Below are positions 1 to 9,167 of a stretch of 64,000 nucleotides of DNA, piece by piece. A program made the position numbers and the translations under genes. Source of the stretch: Variovorax paradoxus (GTDB lineage: Bacteria > Pseudomonadota > Gammaproteobacteria > Burkholderiales > Burkholderiaceae_C); contig NZ_JAGGNW010000009.1 in NCBI RefSeq assembly GCF_018614875.1, positions 462,071 to 526,070 on the forward strand, written 5' to 3'. The notes under the pieces were generated by a model. The model was given only the letters and a program-made list of their open reading frames with translations, was not told where the DNA came from and did not search any database. Each line of letters opens with the position of its first letter. Position 1 is the first letter of the stretch.

Positions 1-813
1 CAGCACGGGCGCGCCCGCATGCAGCGATGCATGGTCGACCTGCCCGAGGTTGTTGCAGTACTCGAAGTACACCGCGCTGCCGCGTTGCGGCGACACCGAC
101 CACCCGGTTTCCGGGAACACCGTTTCGCCGCCTTCGTCCACCTCGTTGAGGTAGCTCACGAGGGTGCTCACGCGCTGCCCGCTGCGTTCCAGCGAGGCCC
201 GGTTGGCCGGGTTCGACGGCACCAGGAAATCGAAGTGCGGCATGCTCTGCGCGCCGACGGGGTAGTGCAGCACCTGCAGGCCTTCGCCGTTTTCCACCGG
301 CAGGTTCATGAGTTCGGACACGCGTTGGTCGAGCCGCGCGATGAAGGCGTTTTCGCGCAGCCGGAAGAACATGCCCAGGCTGCTGCGCTGCGTGCCCACA
401 AGATCGCGCCCGGACAGCGGATCGACGGTGGTCGATGGCGTCAGCCGCGGTTTGGCGAGCGCAATCAGCTCTTCGCATTCCTGCGCGCTGAACACGTCGT
501 TGAGCACTGCCATGGCTGGTTGCGCCGCGCGCACGGCCACGCGCACGAGCCGGTCGGTGGTGCGAATCGACCTGCCCGGCGGCAGTCTTGGCGGCTCGTA
601 GCGGTAGGGTTGCGCCACCGTCACTGAATCAGTGGGCACGGGGCTTCCTGTGCGAAGCGCGAACACGAAGGCGTCGACGATGGCCTTGGCGGCCTCGGGC
701 GGCATGGCTTGTGCGCGCATGGCCTCGATCACGTTCGCGGGGGCGCAGCCTTGGCGCAGGTTGTGCAATACCCAGTCGCTCAGCGCGGACGAGAAACGCA
801 GCGCCGCATCCAT
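1..813 (-). CDS. Prolyl 4-hydroxylase-like 2-oxoglutarate/Fe(II) dioxygenase, partial
   Basis: The 271 codons in the window are the N-terminal part; the C-terminus lies beyond the left edge. The second half has the P4Hc fold signature: HFD at residues 193-195 gives the first His and the Asp of the iron site, a GGETVFPE strand lies near 228-235, and SLHAGAPV at 263-270 supplies the distal His265. The Lys/Arg that binds 2-oxoglutarate would lie just outside the window. No signal peptide is visible, so it is probably cytosolic. The start ATG follows the lipoprotein stop by four bases, so the two are probably translationally coupled. The first 95 residues are not recognised. The family hydroxylates prolyl residues or other substrates; the substrate here is unknown. 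Confidence 0.85.
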   Translation of the reverse strand, partial: MDAALRFSSALSDWVLHNLRQGCAPANVIEAMRAQAMPPEAAKAIVDAFVFALRTGSPVPTDSVTVAQPYRYEPPRLPPGRSIRTTDRLVRVAVRAAQPAMAVLNDVFSAQECEELIALAKPRLTPSTTVDPLSGRDLVGTQRSSLGMFFRLRENAFIARLDQRVSELMNLPVENGEGLQVLHYPVGAQSMPHFDFLVPSNPANRASLERSGQRVSTLVSYLNEVDEGGETVFPETGWSVSPQRGSAVYFEYCNNLGQVDHASLHAGAPVL

Positions 814-817
814 CGGC

Positions 818-1432
818 TCAGACTTCCGCCGAAACCCAGGCGTTGCCGGTGTGCTTGAAGTTCTGCTTCAGCTGCATCGTGCCGGCCCCGCGCACCACGC
901 GGTCGACCATCGGAAATGCCTTCTGCACGTCGGCATCGCCGGTCCAGGGCGCGGCGTCGATCTTGTAGGTGTAGGTGACGACGACGGCGGATGCGTCCTT
1001 CTCGTCCTTGCGCGCTTCCCAACCCACGATCTTGTCGAGCGCCAGGTGGGCGGCACAGAAGTCGCCCTGGGTCTCGCGCGTGTGGAAGTATTTCCTTCCT
1101 TCCTCGGTCAGCGCATAGCGCATGACGGTGATCTCGGTGGGCCGTTCGCCTTCCTTTGCATCTTCGATCGTTGCCGTGGACGCGCTCACCAGCCCCACGT
1201 GTTCCAGCACCGGCATCTGCACCGCGTTGCGCGCGCGCGTGCCAGCTTCGCGTTGCGGCACGTCGATGGGCCAACGGGTCTTGCCCAGGCACAGGTCGCC
1301 TTTCTGCGCGAGGTAGGCGTTCATGGCGGCCGTCAGGTTCTGCAGGTTGGCTTCGGGCGGCTGCGGGCCACAGCCGGCGAGCACGGCCAGCGCGAGCGCA
1401 CCCAGCAGCGTGGAGAGTTCTTTGTTGTTCAT
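818..1432 (-). CDS. Small lipoprotein of unknown function
   Basis: This 204-residue protein starts with a hydrophobic signal ending in a lipobox (LAGC, Cys21), so it should be lipidated and anchored in an envelope membrane. The mature part has no domain I recognise. Its central stretch (AEEGRKYF-like, near residues 110-125) and C-terminal beta-rich segment resemble generic lipoproteins seen beside exported enzymes. It lies 23 bases after the di-haem peroxidase gene and 4 bases before the dioxygenase gene, so it belongs to that operon. It is one of three successive predicted lipoproteins there. The function is unknown. Confidence 0.8.
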   Translation of the reverse strand: MNNKELSTLLGALALAVLAGCGPQPPEANLQNLTAAMNAYLAQKGDLCLGKTRWPIDVPQREAGTRARNAVQMPVLEHVGLVSASTATIEDAKEGERPTEITVMRYALTEEGRKYFHTRETQGDFCAAHLALDKIVGWEARKDEKDASAVVVTYTYKIDAAPWTGDADVQKAFPMVDRVVRGAGTMQLKQNFKHTGNAWVSAEV

Positions 1433-1455
1433 GAGAGGCAGGGAGAAGGAATCGA

Positions 1456-2898
1456 TCAATCGGCGCATGCGCCGGGCCTGGCGGGCGCCGCGGGCTTCGT
1501 GTCGGCGTCGCTCAGGGTGTTGAGGAAGCAGATCAGGTCGGCCATGTCCTGCTCGGACATGGGCGGCGCCGAGCCCGCGGCGCGGCCGTCCATCGGCAGC
1601 TGCGTATCGATGTTCGGCGCGTAGGTCGGCGGCAGGTCGTCGTACTTCTTGACCTTGCCGCCGCTGTACTGCGTGGTGACGAGGCCGTAGCTCGGAAAGC
1701 CCGGGTCGTTCTTCGCCTTCGGCGTGCCGCCCACGGTGGGGTACCAGAGCTCGGGCTGCGTGTCGCGCGTGTTGTAGAAGCGGACGACCTGCTCCAGCGA
1801 ATGCATGACGCCGTTGTGGAAGAAGGCCGTGCGCGTTGCCACGTTGCGCAGGGTCGGCGCCTTGAACATGCCGCAGAAACTGTTCGCGGCATTGGGCGCG
1901 GCCGGCATGTGGTCGGTGCGCATCGCGCCGCACACACCCATGTCGAAATACCGCAGGTTGCCGTTGGCGGGAATGGCGGCGTTGCGCGGCACGCCGATCG
2001 CCTCGTAGGAAAAATCGGTGAACAGCGCGGAGCTGCCGCCGAGGCCCGCGCCCTGGTAGTGGCACGAGGCGCAGTTGCCCGTGTTCGGATTGGCAAACAC
2101 CTTGAGGCCGCGTGTTTCCGCGGGCGTGAGCGCGCCGCCGATCTTGTTGCCCGCGTACAGGTCGAACTTGCTGCTGTACGGATGAAAGCTCTTGTCCTCG
2201 AGCTGGTAGGCCTGGAGGGCCAGCAGTGCGTTGGCGAACGCGGCATCGTCGTCGCCGAAGGCCTTGGCGCCGAAGGCCTCGGCGATGAGCGGCGCGTAGT
2301 CCGCCGCCCGGAGCTTCTTCACCACGTCGGCGCTGCTGGCGTTGGCCATCTCGACCGGGTCGAGCAGCGGAATGCGGGCCTGCGCGGCCAGCGTGTCGGC
2401 ACGGCCGTCCCAGGCAAAGCCGCCGCCGGGGCCCGGCACGCTGATGCCGTCCGGGTTGTCCAGCAGATCGGCGTAGGGCGGCGTCACGTCCTTGTAGCGC
2501 AACGAGGGCACGGCGCGCAGGCCGGCCTGGTCCACGTGCGGGCCGCCCAGCTGCACCGATAAATCGTTGGCCGGCGCGTGCGCATGCGCCGGATCGTGGC
2601 AGCTCGCGCAGGACATGGCGCCGGAGCCCGAGAGCTTCTTGTCGAAGAACATCTTCTGGCCCACCTGCGCCGCGAGGCTCAGCGTGCCGGACGGTGAGGG
2701 CGCCGCGGCTGCTGCCGGCGAGACGGGGGCGGCCGCGGCCGTGCCGGTCGGAACGGAGGCAGAGCCGCTGCCGCTGCTGCTGCCGCCGCAAGCAGCGAGC
2801 ATCGCGCCCGCGATGCATGCCGCCCCGAGCGCCGCCAGCGCGAGCCGGCCCGCGCGCGCCGCCGCCGGCCCTTGCGGGCCTGAACGGCGCAGCCTCAT
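1456..2898 (-). CDS. Di-haem cytochrome c peroxidase / MauG-family lipoprotein
   Basis: This 480-residue exported protein has a lipobox (LAAC, Cys37) after a basic, hydrophobic signal and a Gly/Ser/Ala-rich linker to about residue 70. Two haem c attachment sites, CASCH at 97-101 and CASCH at 276-280, are spaced as in the two-domain CcpA/MauG family. Members either reduce hydrogen peroxide or carry out long-range oxidative modification of a partner protein. The ATG overlaps the stop of the upstream phosphoesterase gene (ATGA), which implies translational coupling. It is longer than classical peroxidases (about 330 residues), which fits the MauG-like, lipidated branch. The true substrate cannot be read from sequence. 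Confidence 0.9.
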   Translation of the reverse strand: MRLRRSGPQGPAAARAGRLALAALGAACIAGAMLAACGGSSSGSGSASVPTGTAAAAPVSPAAAAAPSPSGTLSLAAQVGQKMFFDKKLSGSGAMSCASCHDPAHAHAPANDLSVQLGGPHVDQAGLRAVPSLRYKDVTPPYADLLDNPDGISVPGPGGGFAWDGRADTLAAQARIPLLDPVEMANASSADVVKKLRAADYAPLIAEAFGAKAFGDDDAAFANALLALQAYQLEDKSFHPYSSKFDLYAGNKIGGALTPAETRGLKVFANPNTGNCASCHYQGAGLGGSSALFTDFSYEAIGVPRNAAIPANGNLRYFDMGVCGAMRTDHMPAAPNAANSFCGMFKAPTLRNVATRTAFFHNGVMHSLEQVVRFYNTRDTQPELWYPTVGGTPKAKNDPGFPSYGLVTTQYSGGKVKKYDDLPPTYAPNIDTQLPMDGRAAGSAPPMSEQDMADLICFLNTLSDADTKPAAPARPGACAD

Positions 2899-5244
2899 TG
2901 CTTCAGCGACCAGACGTTGAACTGGCTGGCATCCGGCCCGACCTGCGCCGTGGTCGACACGTCGCCCGACTGCTTCTGCGTGTAGCCCGCCGGAATCACG
3001 AAGGCATGGTTGATCGGCCGCACGCTGTCGAAGTGCGTGTCCGCCTGCCGGCGTATTCCGGCAGGTTCATGATGTTCTGGGCGATGAAGGCCTCGGTGTA
3101 CTTCGAGCGGTTCATGTACGAGCCGTCGACCGCCGGGTCGGCCAGCTGGAACATGTCCTGCAGCGTGCGCACGAACGAGAAGTGGCTGTAGGCATCGCTG
3201 TCGGACACGCCCTTGGGCGCATCGGCCTGGTTGGTCAGGATGCCGAAGATGCTCTCGCCGTGCCCGCGGTTGCCCTTGGTGTAGTTGTTGATGCTCGCGT
3301 CCACCGTCCAGGTGCCGTCCGCGTTCTGCCTGACCGGATTGGCGACGGTGCTGTTCGACACGTTCCAGCCGCAGCAGGAGTTGAAGCCGCTGGTGGCGCT
3401 GCCTTCGTCGAACATCAGCACGATGGCCACGCGCTTGTGCGGGTTCTGCCACAGCGCAGAAGCCTGGATGCGCTTGACCGTGTAGTCGACGTAGTTGTCG
3501 CCGCGCGTGATGATCGGCGAGACGGCGGTGGCCGACACGTTGTTTGCCACGCTGGCGCAATCGCTCGCGGTGCCCACGCCGCCCGTGCCCTTCACGCTGA
3601 TGCCGTGCATGTCGTCGCACTGGTCGGGCATCAGGAAGTTCAGGTTGCCGACCTTGCCGCTGGCCAGGTCGGTGCCGAGCTGGTCGTAGTCGTAGCCCGC
3701 GGGAATGGCGTAGTCGGTGCTGCTCTTGAGCGCCGCATCCCACTGGCCGCCGCCCATGGTGCGGTTGCTGTGCTTCCATTCGGGCGCGCTGCGCACGTTC
3801 TGGTAGGCCATGCCGGGGTGGTGCTTGGTCTTGTACAGGCCTGCCGGCAGCGGCAGCGTGAGCGTGGCGTCGCCGACGGCCGCGGTGTTGCCGCCCAGGG
3901 TGCCCGGCGCATAGACGTTGTCCTTGGCCGTCACGGCCGCGTCGGCCACGCTGTCGGTGCGGAAGTCCTGGCCCGGGTTCATCGACTCGCTGTAGGTGCG
4001 CCAGGTCAGGCCGGCGGCGGTGATCGCATTGAATAGGTTCGGCTTGCCGACGATGTTGTGGTTCACCGCGGCTGCCTGCGTGCAGCTGGCTGCAAACGGC
4101 GACTTGGCCAGGCCCGGCTGGGTGTTGTCGGGCACGGGCAGATCCTGCACGGCATTGGCGCCGGTGGCATCGCAGTTCCACTGGCTGTCGTCGGTGATGC
4201 CCCAATCGTCGGCACCGCCCAGCGCCGTGTAGTTGGGCTCGCTCGGGTTGCCGGTGGCGTAGTAGCTCACCAGCTGGTTGCCGGCCTTCAGGTAGCCGTT
4301 GATCTTGGGGGTGCGTAGGCCGAGTTCAGGATCGACATCGTGGCCTTGTTTTCCAGCATCACGATGAAGATGTTGTCATAGCGCGGAATGCCCTCGACGT
4401 TGAACGCCGCCTGCTGCGACTGCAGGAAGGTGATGGGCTTGCGGTTGTCCACGACGTTCGCCGTGGCCGTGGTCACGCCGGCCATGCCGGCAAGGCGCGG
4501 ATCGCCGCCGGGGTTGGCGAGCGCATCGGGGAACTTGTCGCCGCGGTCGAGCTTGGTGGTGGCGTAGGCGAAGCGGTTGTTCAGCGCATTGGCTTCGCCG
4601 AGCAGCGCGGCCTGCACAGCGCCGCTGGCGGTGTTGACATCGCCGAGCAGCGAATCGGCAGGCACGCCCACACGCGTGGCCAGGTTCTGTTTCTCGACGG
4701 CATAGCTCGTGCCGTTGGCCTCGACCAGCCGCGCCACTTCGGACGACAGCGGGCTGACCACCACGGCCGTGCCCTGTTGCTGCACCTGGTCGCGCATCAC
4801 GCGCAGCACTTCGCGCGTGGCCACGTTGGTGTTGGTGGCGGTGTTCCTGGCGCTGGTGCCGATGTCGGCGATGAGTGCCGACGCGCCGGACAGCGAGAGG
4901 CTGAACTTGCCGTTGGCATCGGTGACCGCGGCAGGCTCGCCGGTGTCGCAGCGGCCGTTGCCGTTGGCGTCCACGCAAACGGTGGCGCCAGCGTAGTAGC
5001 CGGCACCGATCACCGGGTCGCTGCTGCTGCCGGGCTTGAGGGCGCTGGCCGTGAGCACGCCGCTGAAGGTGGTGTTGCCGGGGCCGGCGGGCTGGCTCGC
5101 ACCGGGCTGGTTCGCAGGCGGCACAAATGCGATCTGGCCTGCGCCGTTGCCGCCGCCTCCGCATGCGGCCAGCAGCGAGGCTGCGAGCACCGTCAGGGTG
5201 GGGTACAGCAAGCCGGATCTGATGTTTGGAATGGCTTTTTTCAA
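2895..5244 (-). pseudogene. Calcium-dependent-type phosphoesterase (acid phosphatase/phospholipase C family), two frameshifts
   Basis: Three overlapping reading-frame pieces join into one protein of about 783 residues. The N-terminus starts at a TTG codon, has a lipobox (LAAC, Cys28) and a Ca-binding-like segment (DANGNGRCDTGEP). The catalytic part begins with NIFIVMLENKA and contains GNPSEPNYTALGG, typical of the phosphoesterase family of AcpA and phospholipase C. The first break is in a run of five G on the plus strand (4307-4311), where six would restore AYA-PKINGYLKAG. The second is near 3046-3049, where one extra base would restore EYAG-QADTHFDSVRP. Both are single-base losses. They may be real mutations or assembly errors, since flanking codons look well conserved. 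The last frame ends at 2895 and overlaps the next gene. Confidence 0.8.
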
Positions 5245-5408
5245 TTCGTTCTTTCGACGTGGGAGGGCATGACGCCGCGCGACGCGGGCTGCGCCGGCAG
5301 GGGACCGCGAACGAATCTAGGTTTGCCCTGTGTCAGTCGAAAGGCAGAAGACTTAGCTGCGAATGAGCAAGTCGACGGGCGGCGGGCGCCCGTGTGGCGA
5401 TCAGGCGA

Positions 5409-6236
5409 TCAGGCGATCATCGATTCCAGGTCGGATGCCAGCTCGCGAGGCGCCGGCATTTCCTGCACCACGTCTTCCGAGATGCCGATGGCATCGGCCG
5501 ACTGGGCCGGCCAGACGTGCTGCGCGTCGCCGATGCGCAGCCCTTCACGCTCGAGGGCGACGCGCCAGACCGCAAGGTGCAGCACGTTGGCCAGCGGATC
5601 GACGTGCTCGGCCTCCATCGGGTGGGCGAAGCAGGAGAGGGCGCTGATGAACTCAGGCGCGAATTCCCAGCGGGCGGCCAGCCGGGCGCTGACTTCGCCG
5701 TAGTGGAAGCCGAACTTCTGCCGTTCCACCTCGAGCCGCCCCATGCGGTCGAAGGGATGCGCGGCATTGAGCTGCGCCATCTGCTGCTTCATTGCGCCGG
5801 CCATGATCAGGTGGCCGATGGCGTGCATGCTGCCGACGGTGAATGCCAGGCTCTGGTCCACGCGGCGGGTCTTGCCCGCGAGGTAGCGGGCCACTGCCGC
5901 CACACGCAGGCTGTGCGACCAGAAGGCCGGCAGGTTCACGCCGTCGACCTTGCGGAACGTGCCCGTGAGGCCGGAGCTCACCACCAGGGAGCGGATCGAG
6001 GAGAAACCCAGCAGTTGGATCGCGTCCTGGATCGACACGATCTTGCGGCGCAGCCCGAAATACGGGGAGTTGGCCATGCGCAGCACCCGCGCCGTCAGCA
6101 CCTGGTCGAGCTCGACCTTGCGGGCCACTGCGGAAATTGCGGCATCTTCGTTGCGAAGGAGCTCGATGAGATCGAACACCACCTTGGGCACTGTCGGAAG
6201 CAAGTGGCTGTCGGTAAACAGTTCGTCCAGGGTCAT
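5409..6236 (-). CDS. HDOD-domain signalling protein
   Basis: The 275-residue protein is almost entirely one HDOD domain. It has LPTVPKVVFDLIELL at 13-27, a central segment ARVLRMANSPYFGLR typical of the family, and IQDAIQLLGFSSIRSLV afterwards. HDOD proteins resemble HD phosphohydrolases but usually lack the metal-binding His-Asp pair, and they act as regulators in signalling, motility or stress. No receiver, GGDEF or EAL domain is attached. A GGAGAG ribosome site precedes the ATG. It stands alone between the phosphoesterase promoter region and a LysR gene, so context does not point to a pathway. Confidence 0.88.
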   Translation of the reverse strand: MTLDELFTDSHLLPTVPKVVFDLIELLRNEDAAISAVARKVELDQVLTARVLRMANSPYFGLRRKIVSIQDAIQLLGFSSIRSLVVSSGLTGTFRKVDGVNLPAFWSHSLRVAAVARYLAGKTRRVDQSLAFTVGSMHAIGHLIMAGAMKQQMAQLNAAHPFDRMGRLEVERQKFGFHYGEVSARLAARWEFAPEFISALSCFAHPMEAEHVDPLANVLHLAVWRVALEREGLRIGDAQHVWPAQSADAIGISEDVVQEMPAPRELASDLESMIA

Positions 6237-6439
6237 GGCGCTCTCCGGCTGTAGTTTTTCGCTGCCCGGGATTGTGCTGCAACCTTAGTGTTACATGTTG
6301 ATGTCTTCGGAAATCGAGCCGGTTCCCACGGACCGATTGCAGACTTTCAGCAACACGGATGCGGTTACCGGAGCACAGCTTCAATGGGCTTGACCGCGAA
6401 GTCGTCCAGCAGATTGCGGACTGGATTCTTGCCAAATAG

Positions 6440-6464
6440 GCAGGGCAGAGATGTCCAGCCCTGC
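6440..6464 (-). terminator. Possible terminator after the LysR gene
   Basis: A perfect 7-bp stem (GCAGGGC/GCCCTGC) with an 11-base loop lies directly downstream of the LysR stop codon on the minus strand. It is followed only by a weak T-rich stretch (CTATTTGG), so efficiency is doubtful. Confidence 0.35.
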
Positions 6465-6472
6465 GAGCGAAG

Positions 6473-7330
6473 CTAGCTCCGCACAGCACTCCTGAAGGCT
6501 GCCGACAGCGCGTCGAGCGCGTCGCGCGGCCGGCCATCCTTGATCCGTGAGTGAAGCAGCACGGGCAAGCGCGGCAGGTCGGGAAGCCCGAGCTTGGCGC
6601 CGACATCGACGGCACCGAATGGCAGCATGCGCGGCGCCAATGCAGCCACGCCCAGCCCGGCCATGATTGCTGCAACAACCGCCGCAACGCCGCCGCCGAC
6701 AAACACTTCCGTCCACGGTACGCGCGCCGCATCGAGCAGTTGCCCAGCCAGCGCACGCACACCGCAGGGCTCGGCCATCGTGGCCAGTGGCAGAGGCTCG
6801 CCCGCGCGGTGCTGCCAGCCTGGCGCGGCGAACCAGCCGAACTTTTCTTCGGCAAGAAGTTCGCCGTCCTTCCGTCCGGCATGCAGGCGAACGATGACCG
6901 TGTCGAGTTCCCTCCGGTCGAAGCTTTGCAGCAGGTCGCCCGACGAGCCGATGCGAATTTCGATGAGCAACTGCGGGTCTTGCGCGTTCATGCGCGCGAT
7001 GAGCGCGGGAAGCTCGGGCCCCGCTACATGGTCGCTGATGCCGATGGTCAGTCGCTGGCGGGCTTCGGCAAACATGGCGAGCGCGCGATCGTGCACTTCG
7101 AGCAGTGCGCGCGCATGTTCCAGAAAGGCTGCGCCCCGCGCCGAAAGCTCCACCGACCGGGGCGTGCGCTCGACGAGCCGGCAGCCGAGCCTGTCTTCGA
7201 GCCGCTTCAGTTTCAGGCTGACGCCGGCCTGCGTGGTTTGCATGGCTTCGGCTGCGCGCGTGAAGCTGCCGAGCTCGACGATGCGGATGAAAGCCTCCAC
7301 GGCATCGAGGTCGAGTGGTCGTTCAATCAT
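6473..7330 (-). CDS. LysR-family transcriptional regulator
   Basis: The 285-residue protein has the LysR winged helix-turn-helix in its first 65 residues (AVEAFIRIVELGSFTRAAEA, then TQAGVSLKLKRLEDRLG), followed by a periplasmic-binding-like effector domain. It is divergent from a tautomerase gene, with an AT-rich 85-base gap that contains a T-N11-A type box. By the usual LysR logic it probably controls that neighbour and its own expression. The effector is unknown. The length is slightly shorter than the usual 300 residues, but both domains appear complete. Confidence 0.9.
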   Translation of the reverse strand: MIERPLDLDAVEAFIRIVELGSFTRAAEAMQTTQAGVSLKLKRLEDRLGCRLVERTPRSVELSARGAAFLEHARALLEVHDRALAMFAEARQRLTIGISDHVAGPELPALIARMNAQDPQLLIEIRIGSSGDLLQSFDRRELDTVIVRLHAGRKDGELLAEEKFGWFAAPGWQHRAGEPLPLATMAEPCGVRALAGQLLDAARVPWTEVFVGGGVAAVVAAIMAGLGVAALAPRMLPFGAVDVGAKLGLPDLPRLPVLLHSRIKDGRPRDALDALSAAFRSAVRS

Positions 7331-7339
7331 TTCAATAAA

Positions 7340-7354
7340 TTATCTTTGATATAA
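7340..7354. promoter_or_regulatory. Candidate LysR box in divergent promoter region
   Basis: TTAT-N7-ATAA forms a T-N11-A type partial palindrome in the AT-rich gap between the LysR and tautomerase start codons. A wider inverted pair ATTTCAA (7329-7335) and TTGAAAT (7369-7375) flanks it. Such sites are the usual targets of LysR regulators; assignment is by position only. Confidence 0.4.
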
Positions 7355-7415
7355 ATGTCAATAGCAATTTGAAATGACTAGCATGAAGCCGGCACAACCA
7401 GGAAAGGACTCCCCG

Positions 7416-7793
7416 ATGCCTCTGCTTCATATCTCGCTGCGCGCCGGCAAGCCGGACGCCTACCGGCAGGCGATTTTCGACAGCCTCTACCGCGCAATGC
7501 GCGACACACTGGCCGTGCCTGAAGACGACCAGTTCATGACGCTTGCCGAGCACGATGCCGCGAACTTTCGCTACGGCAATGCCTTTGGCGTTGCCCGAAG
7601 CGACGACCTGGTGTTCATTCGCATCACCGTGTTCAACACCCGCACGGCGGAGCAGAAGAAAGCGCTGTTCCGGCGCATCGCGGAGCTGCTCGGCGACAGC
7701 CCCGGCATCCGACCGGAGGATGTGTTCGTGACCATTGCCGACGCGCCGAAAGAGAACTGGTCGGTGGGCAACGGCCTCGCGCAATTTGCCTGA
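7416..7793 (+). CDS. Tautomerase family protein (Tautomerase_2-like)
   Basis: I chose the ATG that follows an AGGAAAGG ribosome site by eight bases. It gives a 125-residue protein beginning Met-Pro, so removal of Met exposes the catalytic N-terminal Pro1 that defines the tautomerase/MIF superfamily. An upstream in-frame ATG at 7374 would bury this proline and has no good ribosome site. The sequence has the two beta-alpha-beta units of the larger single-chain subfamily (ISLRAGKPDAYRQAI, then VFNTRTAEQKKALFRRIAE). Members tautomerise or dehalogenate small keto acids. It is divergent from a LysR regulator that probably controls it; the substrate is unknown. Confidence 0.88.
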   Translation: MPLLHISLRAGKPDAYRQAIFDSLYRAMRDTLAVPEDDQFMTLAEHDAANFRYGNAFGVARSDDLVFIRITVFNTRTAEQKKALFRRIAELLGDSPGIRPEDVFVTIADAPKENWSVGNGLAQFA

Positions 7794-7836
7794 GGCACTG
7801 CTGCTGGTGTCGTTGAATCCGGCCGCAGCCGCAGCC

Positions 7837-9153
7837 TCAGCGCTGCGGCATGTCCTTCACCGAATACCCCAGGCTCACCGTCGCATCCTCCGGAATCGCC
7901 GGCATGGTCGCATTCCAGGCCAGCCAGTCTTCCCGCATGGCCGCGAGCCGCTGGGGCTCCTTCTTGCCCAGGTTCGCCCGCTCGCGCTCGTCGGCCGGAA
8001 TGTTGAACAGGTACTCGTTGCCGTCCACCTTCAGGTATTTCCAGTCGCCGTCGCGCATGGCCTCTTGCCCGCGGTGGTTCATGCGCCAGTGCAGCGGGCG
8101 GCGGAAGCTGCGCTTCACGTCTTTCAGCACGGGCATCAGCGACACGCCGTCCAGCGGATAGGCCGGGTCGGCCGAAACACCGGCTGCGTCGAGCATGGTG
8201 GCGGACCAGTCCATGGTCATGCACAGCTGCGCGCTCTCGCCGCCCTTGCCGATCACGGCGGGCCAATGCGCGATCCATGGCACGCGGATGCCGCCTTCGG
8301 TCAGGTCCATCTTGCCGCCGACCAGCGGCCAGTTGTCCGAGAAGCGCTCGCCGCCGTTGTCGCTGGTGAACACCACCAGCGTGTTGTCGGCCATGCCGTG
8401 CTTCTCGAGCGCGGCCATGATCCAGCCGATGCCTTCGTCCATGTGATGGATCATGCGGCGGTACACGTGGATGTTGCCGCCGGCCAGGTCGAACAGGTTG
8501 TCCTTCACCAGCGGCGCCTTCTCTGCATCGTCGCGCGTTTCCCAGGGCCAGTGCGGGGCGGTGTAGTGCAGGCTCAGGAAGAAGGGCGCGTCCTGCTTCG
8601 ACATGCGCTCCACATAGTCCACGGCGCGCTTCGAAAGGATGTCTGTGAGGTAGCCGTCTTCCTTCCTGTCTTCCTCGCCAAGCCACAGGTCGTGCCGGCC
8701 GGTGGAGTCGCAATGCGTGAAGTAGTCGACGCCGCCCGACATCGGGCCGAAGAATTCGTCGTACCCCGAGCGCAGCGGCCCGAACGTGGGCGGGTAGCCC
8801 AGGTGCCACTTGCCGATGAGCGCGGTCCGGTAGCCGCCGGCCTTCAGCAGCGAAGGCAGCGTGGGGTGCTCGGTCGGAAGGCCGAGCGTGGTGCTGCCGC
8901 GGCTCCTGCTGTTGATGGGCTCCTCGGCCGCGCCGCGCAGCCGGTACTGGTAGCGCGCAGTGATCATCGCGAAGCGCGTGGGCGAGCACACGGGCGAATT
9001 CGAATAGCCCTGCGTGAGCTTCAAGCCGTTCGCGGCCAGCCCGTCGAGCACGGGCGAGACGGGGCCGAAGGCGGCATCGCGCCCGCCGTAGCAGCCGAGG
9101 TCGGCATAGCCGAGGTCATCGGCCACGATGAAGATGATGTTGGGTCGGGTCAT
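7837..9153 (-). CDS. Arylsulfatase-type sulfatase, Cys-type
   Basis: The 438-residue protein begins with the sulfatase metal motif (PNIIFIVADDLGYAD). It carries the modification motif CSPTR at residues 56-60, where Cys56 should be converted to formylglycine by a maturase. Other family elements are GKWHLGY and TSDNGGE (metal and substrate residues). No signal peptide is present, so it acts in the cytosol unless exported by another route. It follows two Bug binding-protein genes on the same strand with a 14-base gap. Together these suggest uptake and desulfation of an organic sulfate ester. No maturase gene is in the window. Confidence 0.92.
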   Translation of the reverse strand: MTRPNIIFIVADDLGYADLGCYGGRDAAFGPVSPVLDGLAANGLKLTQGYSNSPVCSPTRFAMITARYQYRLRGAAEEPINSRSRGSTTLGLPTEHPTLPSLLKAGGYRTALIGKWHLGYPPTFGPLRSGYDEFFGPMSGGVDYFTHCDSTGRHDLWLGEEDRKEDGYLTDILSKRAVDYVERMSKQDAPFFLSLHYTAPHWPWETRDDAEKAPLVKDNLFDLAGGNIHVYRRMIHHMDEGIGWIMAALEKHGMADNTLVVFTSDNGGERFSDNWPLVGGKMDLTEGGIRVPWIAHWPAVIGKGGESAQLCMTMDWSATMLDAAGVSADPAYPLDGVSLMPVLKDVKRSFRRPLHWRMNHRGQEAMRDGDWKYLKVDGNEYLFNIPADERERANLGKKEPQRLAAMREDWLAWNATMPAIPEDATVSLGYSVKDMPQR

Positions 9154-9167
9154 ATCTCTGGAAAGGT

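Noticed and set aside
818..2818. A 666-codon minus-strand frame covering peroxidase and lipoprotein
   Set aside because: It reads the peroxidase gene out of frame, with an Arg-rich composition, and then enters the real lipoprotein frame. The lipoprotein has its own ATG and lipobox.
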